Positions 52,713-60,364 of a DNA stretch of 64,000 bases are shown piece after piece. Source of the stretch: Mycobacterium paraterrae (GTDB lineage Bacteria > Actinomycetota > Actinomycetes > Mycobacteriales > Mycobacteriaceae); the NCBI RefSeq assembly GCF_022430545.2, contig NZ_CP092488.2:248001-312000 (forward strand), written 5' to 3'. The notes beneath the pieces were generated by a model. It saw only the letters and a program-made list of their open reading frames with translations, was not told where the DNA came from and made no database searches. The stretch's first letter is position 1, and each line of letters begins with the position of its first letter. Made by a program: the position numbers and the translations under genes.

Positions 52713-54274
52713 GAGGCAACGTGGGCGGGCTCAACGGTCTCGTCTGCGGTGACGGTCTGCTCGGCCCTGGCGGGAAGCAGCCATGCCACGATGACGGCTG
52801 CACCGATGGCGATTCCAGCGCAGACCAGTGTCGCAACGCGATAGCCGTCGAGGAACGCGGCGTTCACCGCCGCCCGTACCTCGGGGATGAGCGCAGCAGG
52901 GACGTGGCCGATGATGCTGTGTGCCACCGCCATCGAGCGGCCGGCCGCGGAGTGCAGCTCAGCCGGCAGCCGGGCCAGGCTGGTCGCCGAGGCGATCCGG
53001 GCACTGTAGATGGAGGCGAAGACGCTACCGGCGATGGCCACGCCCAGGGTGCCGCCGAATTCGCGGGTGGTGTCGTTGACCGCCGAGCCTATGCTGGCTT
53101 TCTCGGCGGACAGCGAACCCATGATGGCCTCGGTGGCCGGGGCAATCGTTAGGCCTAAACCGCCGCCGAGCAGCAGCATTTGCATGGCCATTTCGGGGTA
53201 ATTGGTTGCGGCGCTGACGGTCGACGACCATGCCAGGCCGGCAGCGAAGACGGCGAGTCCGCCGGCGGCCATCGCTGTGGTGCCGATGCGCTCGACGAGG
53301 CGGGGTCCGATGATGCTGGCCCCAGCGATTGAAATAGCGACCGGCAACAAGCGGGCTCCGCTTTGAAAAGCACTGTATTCCTTGACGAATTGGAAGTATT
53401 GGGTGATCACGAAGATAAAGCCGAACAACGTGAGAAAGCTTGCCGTCACAGCCAGGCTGCCCCCCGAGAAGCGGCGGTTGGCGAATACTGAGACATCAAG
53501 CATGGGATGGGCGCTCCGCCGCTCCCAGAGCCCGAAGCCCGCCAAAATGGCTGCGGCGAGGCCGAATCCGAGGACAGTCCGGGTGTTCGTCCACCCCCAT
53601 GTCGGGGCTTGGATCACGGTATAGACCAGCGTGGTGATGCCCGCTGCGGACAGCAGCAATCCAGGAATGTCGACGCGTGGGGCATTCGGGTCCCGCGAAG
53701 GCGGCACAAACAAGATCCCGCCCACAATGGCCAACAGCGCGATCGGAATGTTCACCATGAAAATCGAGCCGCGCCAGAAATGCTCCAGCAGCCATCCCCC
53801 GCTGATCGGTCCGACCGCCACGCCAACTCCCACCATGGCCGCCCACAACCCGATCGCCTTGGCCCGTGACACCGGATCGGTGAAGATGTTGGTGATCAAA
53901 CCCAATGTGGTCGGAAAGATCACCGCGGCACCGACACCCATTGCGGCGCGCGCGGCGATCAGCTGATCTGCCGAATTAGTTTGCGCGGCAATCGCGGACG
54001 TCAGCGCGAACAGTGCGAGTCCGGCGTTGAGCCAACCCAGTCGGCCAAAGCGGTCACTCAGGCTGCCCACCGACAACAGCAACCCGGCCATCACCAGGGT
54101 GTAGGCATCGACGATCCACTGCAGCTGCGCGGTATCGGCGTGCAACTGATTCGACAGCGTGGGTAGGGCGACGTTGACGATGGTGGCATCGACGTTGATC
54201 ACGAAGACGCTCAGGCAAATCACCGCCAACGCGGCGACAGGGTGATCACGGAAGACGGGGCGACGTGTACTCAT
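52709..54274 (-). CDS. MFS drug exporter, DHA2 (14-helix, EmrB/QacA) family
   Basis: 521 residues, long hydrophobic helices with motif A-like GSLSDRFGRLGWLNAG, motif C-type GVGVAVGPISGGWLLEH, and an N-terminal VNVALPTLSNQLHADTAQLQWIVDAYTL typical of DHA2 proton antiporters. Predicted to export toxic compounds. Has its own near-consensus promoter at 54283-54311 and appears leaderless. Co-directional with PIG-L and AhpD-like genes upstream and the four-helix protein downstream. Confidence 0.92.
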   Translation of the reverse strand: MSTRRPVFRDHPVAALAVICLSVFVINVDATIVNVALPTLSNQLHADTAQLQWIVDAYTLVMAGLLLSVGSLSDRFGRLGWLNAGLALFALTSAIAAQTNSADQLIAARAAMGVGAAVIFPTTLGLITNIFTDPVSRAKAIGLWAAMVGVGVAVGPISGGWLLEHFWRGSIFMVNIPIALLAIVGGILFVPPSRDPNAPRVDIPGLLLSAAGITTLVYTVIQAPTWGWTNTRTVLGFGLAAAILAGFGLWERRSAHPMLDVSVFANRRFSGGSLAVTASFLTLFGFIFVITQYFQFVKEYSAFQSGARLLPVAISIAGASIIGPRLVERIGTTAMAAGGLAVFAAGLAWSSTVSAATNYPEMAMQMLLLGGGLGLTIAPATEAIMGSLSAEKASIGSAVNDTTREFGGTLGVAIAGSVFASIYSARIASATSLARLPAELHSAAGRSMAVAHSIIGHVPAALIPEVRAAVNAAFLDGYRVATLVCAGIAIGAAVIVAWLLPARAEQTVTADETVEPAHVAS

Positions 54275-54282
54275 GAGACAAA

Positions 54283-54311
54283 ATAATAAAGTAGAGAAAC
54301 TTGAATATCAA
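54283..54311 (-). promoter_or_regulatory. Strong promoter of the MFS gene, leaderless transcript
   Basis: On the minus strand TTGATA (54306-54311), 17-base spacer, TATTAT (54283-54288), then 8 bases to the ATG at 54274. The start site would fall at or next to the start codon and no ribosome-binding site is present. AACTTG occurs twice, six bases apart, across the -35 (possible regulator site). Confidence 0.65.
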
Positions 54312-54326
54312 CTTGTAGGAGGTTGG

Positions 54327-55181
54327 TCATTGCGAGGTCGCCCGGAAGCCCGTCTCGCGGCGGTTGGGCGGATCGACGCGGACATATTCTTCGAACCACC
54401 TCGCACCGTCGCACCGGCTCGCGGCGGTGAACAGAGCCAGCAGTGCCGCCGCATCGGACTGGCTGGCGTGGGCGCCGAGTGCAGCCAGCTTCACGTTCCA
54501 GTAATTGGTGATGTCGACGGCGGTGGTGATTTGGGCGTCGTCGATCGCCATCGATTCCGGCGGCAACCAGGCCTCCGGACCCAGCTCGGCGCGCGCCTGG
54601 GTTGCCAGTGAGGCTAACCGGCTGCGGGACAACGCAATGTAGTACAACTGCGGAACAGCGGCCGGCGCTTCGTCGCCGGCGACACCTGCGATGGCAAGCG
54701 CTGAGTGCACCAGGTCATGAGTGCGGATGTGATCGGGGTGGCCCGATAATCCGTTGGGCGGGTAGGTAATGAGAACGTCAGGACGGTAGGCACGCAGCAC
54801 CTCCGCGAGCCTTAACGCCATCGGCGCGAGCGGGCGACGGCTGAATGCCTCGGTCGATAACGGCGGATCGTCCTCGCCTGCCACCCCTGAATCGGGGTAG
54901 CCCAGCGTGACCAGATCGCAGATACCTAAAATACTTGCGGCGGTGGCGAGTTCGCCTAAGCGCTGGGCGGCGACCTGGCGCGGGCGGTGACCGAGTTGCC
55001 CCGGCTTGACTCCGTCACCGCCGTCCCCCTGGCTACCGTCGGTACACGTCACCAAGACCGTGCGCCAGCCAGCTGCGGCGTAACACGCCAACGTGCCACC
55101 CGTTTGGCTGGACTCGTCATCGGGATGGGCATGCACCACCATCAGTACCGGCGCGCGCGACGCTGCTGGGTAGTCGTTCAC
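54327..55181 (-). CDS. PIG-L/MshB-family zinc deacetylase
   Basis: 284 residues. AHPDDE motif at 18-23 (H19, D22) and HPDH at 148-151 (H151) give the three zinc ligands of PIG-L deacetylases such as MshB and Mca. It should remove acyl groups from an N-acetylglucosamine-type or mycothiol-conjugate substrate. Being next to a DHA2 pump, a mycothiol S-conjugate-amidase-like detox role is possible but unproven. Seven bases separate it from the upstream AhpD-like gene. Confidence 0.88.
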   Translation of the reverse strand: MNDYPAASRAPVLMVVHAHPDDESSQTGGTLACYAAAGWRTVLVTCTDGSQGDGGDGVKPGQLGHRPRQVAAQRLGELATAASILGICDLVTLGYPDSGVAGEDDPPLSTEAFSRRPLAPMALRLAEVLRAYRPDVLITYPPNGLSGHPDHIRTHDLVHSALAIAGVAGDEAPAAVPQLYYIALSRSRLASLATQARAELGPEAWLPPESMAIDDAQITTAVDITNYWNVKLAALGAHASQSDAAALLALFTAASRCDGARWFEEYVRVDPPNRRETGFRATSQ

Positions 55182-55187
55182 CGGCGT

Positions 55188-56267
55188 TCAGGTGGGTGGT
55201 GCCAACCAGCTTGATACTTTGCGGGTGGCGGCGAAACTGGCCCAGGAGACCGCTGCGAGGAGTTCGGTGTCGGTGGGTTGGCTGCGGCGGAAGTCCGCGA
55301 TGACGGTGTCGTCGATCTGATAGGGCGCAAATGCGACCAGCAGGGCCAGTCTGCCCGCGGCCTGGTCCGTGCTGTCCAGTTCGCCGACGGCGTCCTCGAC
55401 CCAGCTTCGGCTGATCCCGGGCTCTTGGCCATTCCAAGCCGCGACGCGCTCGTGCACGAGATCCCGGACCGGTTGCGTGAGGACCTCATTACCGAGGCCG
55501 TCGATGACGGCTTCCAAGCTGCCGAACGCCGCGGCGAGCGCCGGTCTGGGCGCAGTCCAGCCGAACTCCGGTGACGGTGACGCCTCGGGAAGTGAACCGA
55601 CCGCACCCCCCGATGGGACCTCGATGGCCATGATCCGCTTGGCGGCCACCGTGCCGGCCACTCGTATCGTGGTCCCCCGCAGCCAGCGCAGTGTGGCGGG
55701 CAGGCTGGCGGGACCCGGGGGGAGAAAGACCTGCACCATCCGGTCGATGTAGTGGAAGCTGGCCGCTGAGGCGATGAGTTCGGGTGCCTGTTCTGGGGTG
55801 AACGGCGGCTGCTGCAAAATGTCGGCGCCGGGTTGGCGGTTGGCGAACGCCCACCGCGCGATCTCACGGGCGGTGGGGTCTTTGATGAGATCTGGTCGAT
55901 TGGCGCGGATCGCCGCGGCGGTGGCGGTATCGCCGGTGCCGACGAGCAACGTGCTGTGGGCGTCGACGCAAAACGAACACTGATTGATCGCAGATACGCC
56001 TTCGCACACCACTTCACGCAGTCGGCGGCTCACTGGGCCTGCGACGATGGATTCGCGCAGCATCCCCCACACCCCGGCCAGCAGTTCAGGTATGGGCGCG
56101 TGCAGGGTGACCGGCGGGACCAGCTGGAACTCCCGCTTCATTTGCCGGTAGACCTCACCAACCAGACCGTCCGCATCACGCGGAGATACTGCATCGATGT
56201 GTTTGATGATTTGCGGAGCCAAGGACGTGAACAATGTGTCCTCGACACGAGCGGTTAACGGCGCCAT
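55188..56267 (-). CDS. AhpD/carboxymuconolactone decarboxylase-like protein
   Basis: 359 residues, about twice the usual length of single-domain CMD proteins. Residues 80-110 carry INQCSFCVDAHST with C97 and C100 and H104, the peroxidatic CxxC-H motif of alkylhydroperoxidase D. The second half repeats the helical fold (PVRDLVHERVAAWNGQEPGISRSWVED; ALLVAFAPYQIDDTVIADFR) but without cysteines, so a two-lobe protein with one active site. Heads the operon with PIG-L and the MFS pump. Confidence 0.82.
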   Translation of the reverse strand: MAPLTARVEDTLFTSLAPQIIKHIDAVSPRDADGLVGEVYRQMKREFQLVPPVTLHAPIPELLAGVWGMLRESIVAGPVSRRLREVVCEGVSAINQCSFCVDAHSTLLVGTGDTATAAAIRANRPDLIKDPTAREIARWAFANRQPGADILQQPPFTPEQAPELIASAASFHYIDRMVQVFLPPGPASLPATLRWLRGTTIRVAGTVAAKRIMAIEVPSGGAVGSLPEASPSPEFGWTAPRPALAAAFGSLEAVIDGLGNEVLTQPVRDLVHERVAAWNGQEPGISRSWVEDAVGELDSTDQAAGRLALLVAFAPYQIDDTVIADFRRSQPTDTELLAAVSWASFAATRKVSSWLAPPT

Positions 56268-56378
56268 GGGTGAACCTCGTCGATTCTTGAGAAGGGCTGC
56301 GGACCGTCGTCGCCGGCCGTGGTGATGGCCGTCGAAATACGTTGTCTCATCGACCGATTGGTGTCGCGATTGGTGAAG

Positions 56379-57242
56379 TCATCGCCCTGACCCGACGCCG
56401 ATTACCTGGTGGTAGGTCTTACCCCGGCTCATTCCCGCCAGCCGGATGAAAGAGCGCCGGGCCAGAGCCGCCGCCATCAGGTCCCCGATCCGAGGCGACA
56501 ACGCCTCACCGAGCAGCAACAGCTTCGCCGGACCTGGCATCACGACCCGTGATGCTCCCCGACGCACTGCCTTGACAACAGCGCGTGCAACGGCCTCAGA
56601 CGTCAACGGGGTCATATGGCGAAACGGGGGTGGCATCTCCGCCTCGTCGGCATCGCGCAACAGGTCGGTGGCGGTCAACGCGGGATACATCACCGACACC
56701 CGAATGTTGCTGCCCGCCAACTCCTGACGAAGCGCATCCGAGGCCGCCGACACCGCGTGCATCACAATGGCGTAGGAGCCGAAACGAGCAAACGCTTTGC
56801 GTCCCATCACCGATGACATGTTGACGATTGCGCCGGAGCCCTGCCGCCGCATCGTCGGTAACACCTGCTGGGTTACGTCGACCATCCCGAAAAGGCTGGC
56901 TTGAAGCGTATCCCGAACGTTGTCGCTGAACTCTGCGGACTCGAGACCACCAACCCGCCCGATGCCGGCGTTGTTGACCAACACATCGATTCGACCAAAA
57001 CGCCGCAACGCCGCATCCACCAACGCCACCACATCAGCGTGGGACGTCACATCGGTAGGCACGACCAGCACCTGCCCGCCCAGAACCATCAGGTCCTCTG
57101 CGACGTCAGCCAAACGCTCCGCTGAGCGGGCCGCAAGAACCACCTGCGCGCCCTGTTCGGCGAACGCCAGCGCCACCGCCCTGCCGATACCGCGTGACGC
57201 ACCGGTAACCAGCACCACCTTGTCCTCGAAGTGCTTCTTCAC
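56379..57242 (-). CDS. Short-chain dehydrogenase (SDR) lacking the catalytic lysine, copy 2
   Basis: 287 residues from GTG 57242, with GGGGA ahead. Cofactor motif TGASRGIG (14-21), NNAG at 90-93, Ser144 in NMSSVMG, and active site FGSYAIVMHAVSAASDAL: Y157 kept, Lys position 161 is Met, exactly as in copy 1 at 49847. Divergent from an HxlR regulator; its own promoter is at 57325-57353. AhpD-like gene follows after about 110 bases on the same strand. Confidence 0.85.
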   Translation of the reverse strand: MKKHFEDKVVLVTGASRGIGRAVALAFAEQGAQVVLAARSAERLADVAEDLMVLGGQVLVVPTDVTSHADVVALVDAALRRFGRIDVLVNNAGIGRVGGLESAEFSDNVRDTLQASLFGMVDVTQQVLPTMRRQGSGAIVNMSSVMGRKAFARFGSYAIVMHAVSAASDALRQELAGSNIRVSVMYPALTATDLLRDADEAEMPPPFRHMTPLTSEAVARAVVKAVRRGASRVVMPGPAKLLLLGEALSPRIGDLMAAALARRSFIRLAGMSRGKTYHQVIGVGSGR

Positions 57243-57324
57243 ACCACATCCCCAACTTTCCGATCCCAGACACCTGAAGGCATCACCGGCCGTGTAGGAC
57301 GCCCGCAGGCGGATTCTAGATAGG

Positions 57325-57353
57325 AGACTAAATCTCTTAAACAAACAAATCAA
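57325..57353 (-). promoter_or_regulatory. Promoter of SDR copy 2
   Basis: Minus strand TTGATT (57348-57353), 17-base spacer, TAGTCT (57325-57330), a good sigma-A-type pair. The inverted GAGA/TCTC around the -10 (13 bases from 57324) could serve as a regulator contact. Confidence 0.5.
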
Positions 57354-57360
57354 GCTATTG

Positions 57361-57390
57361 ATTCATGAATGCATCTTCGATTGTTAAGAT
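57361..57390 (+). promoter_or_regulatory. Extended -10 and palindrome upstream of the HxlR gene
   Basis: A perfect 10-base palindrome ATTCATGAAT occupies 57361-57370. An extended -10, TGT-TAAGAT, at 57382-57390 lies 6 bases before the GTG at 57397, so the message is probably leaderless. The palindrome is a candidate HxlR autoregulatory site. Confidence 0.45.
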
Positions 57391-57396
57391 CGTGTG

Positions 57397-58041
57397 GTGA
57401 CAACACGGGTGTATAACCAGAACTGCCCCATCGCACGCGGTCTCGACGTCATCGGCGAACGCTGGACGTTGCTGATCGTGCGGGAACTGATCGGCGGCCC
57501 CCGCCGCTACAGCGACCTGCGAGCCGAATTGCCCGGCATCGCCACCAACCTGCTTGCGCAACGGCTCAAAGAGCTTCAAGAGTCCGGCTTGATCGACCGC
57601 ACCGACTTGCCAGCGCCGATCGGCCGTACCGTCTACACCCTCACCGACGAGGCCTGGCAGCGTGTGCTTCCCATCGTCCAAGCCATCGCGCTGTTCGGAC
57701 TCGACAAAATCGACCCGCAGGACGCCAGCGCCATCACTCCGCTCAACGGATTTCTGGCCGGCATGCTGCTGTCTTTCGACGCAGCCGCGGCAACCGAACT
57801 CGACACAAGCTATCGCATCGACATCGACGGCCGGCGCTTCGAATTGGCAGTCACCAACGGACATCTCGCCAGTACTCGCGGCGAACCCGACGTCACCGTC
57901 ACCGCGAGCGCCGCCGACCTCATCACCATCCGACTCGGCACCCACCCCAACGCACGAAAATCCGCCCTACGCCGCATCCGCTTCGACGGCGACCCACACG
58001 CGGTCGACGCGATGCGAAACGTATTCTCGCTGCGTCTTTAA
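57397..58041 (+). CDS. HxlR-family regulator with SCP2-like C-terminal domain
   Basis: 214 residues from GTG 57397 (an adjacent GTG at 57394 is possible). HxlR wing: CPIARGLDVIGERWTLLIVRELIGGPRRYSDLRAELPGIATNLLAQRLKELQESGLI. The C-terminal 100 residues (YRIDIDGRRFELAVTNGHLASTRGEPDVTVTASAADLITIRLG) look like a sterol-carrier/SCP2-like ligand domain, so a hydrophobic ligand may be sensed. Divergent from SDR copy 2, its likely target. Confidence 0.9.
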   Translation: MTTRVYNQNCPIARGLDVIGERWTLLIVRELIGGPRRYSDLRAELPGIATNLLAQRLKELQESGLIDRTDLPAPIGRTVYTLTDEAWQRVLPIVQAIALFGLDKIDPQDASAITPLNGFLAGMLLSFDAAAATELDTSYRIDIDGRRFELAVTNGHLASTRGEPDVTVTASAADLITIRLGTHPNARKSALRRIRFDGDPHAVDAMRNVFSLRL

Positions 58042-58164
58042 CGTCTTGGGCCCTGATTAGTGCGATTCCGTCAACGGCGTCAGGCGGAGTTGGTGTTTCA
58101 CGGTGACTGTTTTCATCGTTCGTTCACGGCGGGTCTTTGCGGGGCCAAGCAGAGGTCTTAAAAG

Positions 58165-58206
58165 ATCTATGGGCTGGCAAGAGTGATCCCTTGCCAGCCC
58201 ATAGAT
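58165..58206 (-). terminator. Rho-independent terminator of cspA
   Basis: A perfect 17-base stem: ATCTATGGGCTGGCAAG (58165-58181), 8-base loop, CTTGCCAGCCCATAGAT (58190-58206). On the minus strand it is followed by CTTTTAAGA, and it lies 11 bases after the cspA stop. Confidence 0.85.
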
Positions 58207-58216
58207 TACGTAAAGA

Positions 58217-58420
58217 TCAGAGCGCGGTCACTCCGGTGGCTTGGGGGCCCTTGGCGCCCTGCCCTACCTCGAACTGAACTCGCTGGTTCTCCTCCAGTGA
58301 GCGGTATCCACCGCCCTGGATCTCGGAGTAGTGGACGAAGACGTCCGCACCGCCGTTATCGGGGGCGATGAAGCCGAAGCCCTTTTCGCCGTTGAACCAT
58401 TTCACGGTTCCTTGCGTCAT
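58217..58420 (-). CDS. cspA: Cold-shock protein CspA
   Basis: 67 residues from ATG 58420 with AGGAAAT ahead. Begins MTQGTVKWFNGEKGFGFIAP (RNP1 KGFGFI) and has DVFVHYSEIQ (RNP2 VFVH), the two nucleic-acid-binding motifs. Single-stranded RNA/DNA chaperone. A long leader is likely: -10-like TATGCT lies at 58475-58480, leaving about 50 bases of 5' UTR. Monocistronic, with a strong terminator. Confidence 0.95.
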   Translation of the reverse strand: MTQGTVKWFNGEKGFGFIAPDNGGADVFVHYSEIQGGGYRSLEENQRVQFEVGQGAKGPQATGVTAL

Positions 58421-58474
58421 ATTTCCTGTACTTCTTTCATTTACTTTCGCGAATGCAGAACACATTCACGATGC

Positions 58475-58480
58475 AGCATA
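58475..58480 (-). promoter_or_regulatory. Possible -10 of cspA
   Basis: TATGCT on the minus strand. No clear -35 is seen. The predicted leader of about 50 bases contains GAATG/CATTC arms that could form a hairpin, as in cold-shock gene leaders. Confidence 0.3.
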
Positions 58481-58684
58481 CCCTGCGATGAGACTCTCTA
58501 GATCTCTCCGACGGGTGGTTACCGCGGGCACGGGCCGGAATGCTGTCGTCGCCACCAGTAGTCGGCCCAGGCTTACGGTTTCGCCATGAGAGCTGTGGAC
58601 TGCTAAGCCGCCGTGTTGACATACTTTGGCTACTGGACGCGCGGTCCTGCTATCGCAACAAGGCGGATACCCATGGGCGCAGGG

Positions 58685-59044
58685 ATGAGACTCCAAGTAC
58701 GCCGCATCTACGACGCTCCGACGCCCGACGACGGCACGAGAGTGCTGGTCGACCGGCTTTGGCCACGGGGCATGAGCAAAGCGCGCGCGCAGCTTGACGA
58801 TTGGTGCAAACAGATCGCGCCGTCGCCGGAACTGCGCAACTGGTATCACCACGACCCAGAGCTCTTCGAGGAATTCTCGCGGCGGTACACCGCCGAGCTG
58901 CAGGCGGGTGAGCCAGCCGTCGCGCTGCGACGTCTGACGACGCTCGCTAGAGCAGGCACCCTGACTCTTCTCACTGCCACCAAGAATCCCGAACTCAGCG
59001 AGGCCGCGGTGCTGGCCAATCTGATAAGGCGTAACACTCGGTAA
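58685..59044 (+). CDS. DUF488 family protein
   Basis: 119 residues from ATG 58685 (an in-frame ATG at 58673 is possible). MRLQVRRIYDAPTPDDGTRVLVDRLWPRGMSK is the DUF488 signature, followed by WCKQIAPSPELRNWYHHDPELFEEF and TLLTATKNPELSEAAVLANLI. Function unknown in this family; some members are linked to stress or nucleic-acid-related roles. A TTGACA at 58616-58621 precedes it but without a matching -10. Confidence 0.85.
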   Translation: MRLQVRRIYDAPTPDDGTRVLVDRLWPRGMSKARAQLDDWCKQIAPSPELRNWYHHDPELFEEFSRRYTAELQAGEPAVALRRLTTLARAGTLTLLTATKNPELSEAAVLANLIRRNTR

Positions 59045-59103
59045 ATCTGCCAACGCTGTGGGAACGGCGACGATTGGCAGCAGCGACGCGCGAAGTTGAT
59101 TCC

Positions 59104-59310
59104 TCAGTGCGCGGCAGACTTTGCGGCGTGAGACGACTTACGTTGCGCCACGGCAGCTTCGAGGTCCCGACGGGAAGTGACGTCGAGCTTGGCGAAAACG
59201 TTGCGCAGATGCCACTCGACGGTTCGCGGACTCAAGAACAACTGGGCACCGATCTCGCTATTGGTCCGACGACGGCACGCGAGAACCCTGTCGGGGCCGA
59301 GCCTCCGGGC
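59104..59310 (-). pseudogene. Remnant of a LuxR-type helix-turn-helix domain
   Basis: The minus strand reads TNSEIGAQLFLSPRTVEWHL and continues RNVFAKLDVTSRRDLEAAVAQ, ending in a TGA at 59104. That is the DNA-binding end of a large ATPase-LuxR regulator of the kind common in mycobacteria. Upstream of it only LGPDRVLACRRR is left, with no start codon or ATPase domain before the divergent TetR gene, so a 3' fragment of a lost regulator gene remains. Confidence 0.75.
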
Positions 59311-59347
59311 GAAAATAGATGAACGACCGGTCGACTATGATTGGTGC

Positions 59348-59941
59348 ATGCCACGTCCTGCCAATCCCGCTGTCCGCCTGCGCCTGCTCGATGCCGGACT
59401 TCGGTTGGTGCACTCCGACGGTTTCGCCGCCAGCGGCGTGAAGGACATCACGAACGCAGCTGGCGTCCCCAAGGGCTCCTTCTACGCCTACTTCGCGAGC
59501 AAAGAAGCGTTTGCCGCCGCCATCCTCAACCATTACTGGTCCGACATCGAGAATCGGCTCGTACCGCTGCTGGAGGCGCCTTGCCCGCCGACGGAGCGCA
59601 TCACGACCTTCTTTCACGCCTTGGCCGACGACCATGAGACCGGCGAGTTTCTGCTGGGATGCCTGGTGGGCAACTTGTCGCTGGAGTTGGCCGGCTCCAG
59701 CGAACCGGCTCGCACCGAACTGGCCCGCATCCTGCACCGTTGGGATGACGCGCTGGCGGCGTGCGTGCGCCGAGGGCAGGGTCCCAAGGGCCCGATCCGA
59801 TCCGATGTTGACGCCGCGGAATTGGCGGCCATGCTGATCGAGGCTTGGGAAGGCGCGGCCCTGCGAGCGAAAGTGGTTCGGAGCCGACATCCCTACGACC
59901 GCTTTGAATCGGTCACGATTCCAGCGCTGCTGACGGCCTGA
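59348..59941 (+). CDS. TetR-family transcriptional regulator
   Basis: 197 residues from ATG 59348. DNA-binding domain: RLRLLDAGLRLVHSDGFAASGVKDITNAAGVPKGSFYAYFASKEAFAAAIL, with the helix-turn-helix near 30-52. The C-terminal ligand domain contains LLGCLVGNLSLELAGSSEPARTELARILHRWDDAL (TetR_C, AcrR/NemR-like). Its target is not obvious: upstream lies only the LuxR remnant, downstream 423 bases without a gene. Confidence 0.9.
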   Translation: MPRPANPAVRLRLLDAGLRLVHSDGFAASGVKDITNAAGVPKGSFYAYFASKEAFAAAILNHYWSDIENRLVPLLEAPCPPTERITTFFHALADDHETGEFLLGCLVGNLSLELAGSSEPARTELARILHRWDDALAACVRRGQGPKGPIRSDVDAAELAAMLIEAWEGAALRAKVVRSRHPYDRFESVTIPALLTA

Positions 59942-60364
59942 CGACGCCACTTCCGGCCTATCCCGCGTCGGCGTTTGCGTTATCACCGCAGGCGATGGCT
60001 GAATGACCTCGGCCGAATTCGGCTGCCGCACTGCGATCTTGGAACAAGTCAACGCCGTGGGCGTAGTCCAATCCCGATGTGTCGGCGTCGGAGCTTGAGA
60101 AAAGTGGAGACGGACCGAAAGCAGCGAGTGTTTGCTTGGGCGTGGGGCCATTCGGCTGGACTCGCCTTGACCGACATCCCGCCGTGGATTGAGTTTGTCG
60201 AGCTGTCTGGGCATCTCGCCAACCAATTGCTGTGATTCCCGCTGAGAGCTTCCTGGAAGTCTGTCGTGCCAGCTTGGGCGCGAGATCAGCGTCGCTTAAG
60301 CTTAGAAAATCTCAGTAATCCCGCCGTGCCTATCGGTATCAGCGCGATCGTTGATAGGGGTCGT
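59942..60364. other. Intergenic region without a recognisable gene
   Basis: 423 bases. A perfect 12-base palindrome GCCGAATTCGGC at 60012-60023. A plausible promoter on the plus strand: TTGGGC (60274-60279), 17-base spacer, TAAGCT (60297-60302), leading into the next gene. An 86-codon ORF (59975-60235) has no homology I can recognise and no codon signal. Confidence 0.5.
60274..60302 (+). promoter_or_regulatory. Possible promoter of the gene at 60365
   Basis: TTGGGC-N17-TAAGCT followed by about 60 bases to the ATG, which is preceded by GATAGGGG. Confidence 0.35.

Noticed and set aside
58616..58621. TTGACA upstream of the DUF488 gene as a full promoter
   Set aside because: No TANNNT at 16-19 bases downstream; a lone -35 match is not enough.
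59074..59322. 82-codon plus-strand ORF
   Set aside because: Mirror of the LuxR HTH remnant, which is convincing on the minus strand.
59258..60226. 322-codon minus-strand ORF opposite the TetR gene
   Set aside because: TetR HTH on the other strand is unmistakable; this frame has no recognisable domain.
59975..60235. 86-codon plus-strand ORF
   Set aside because: Arginine-rich, no motif, no ribosome-binding site; treated as non-coding.
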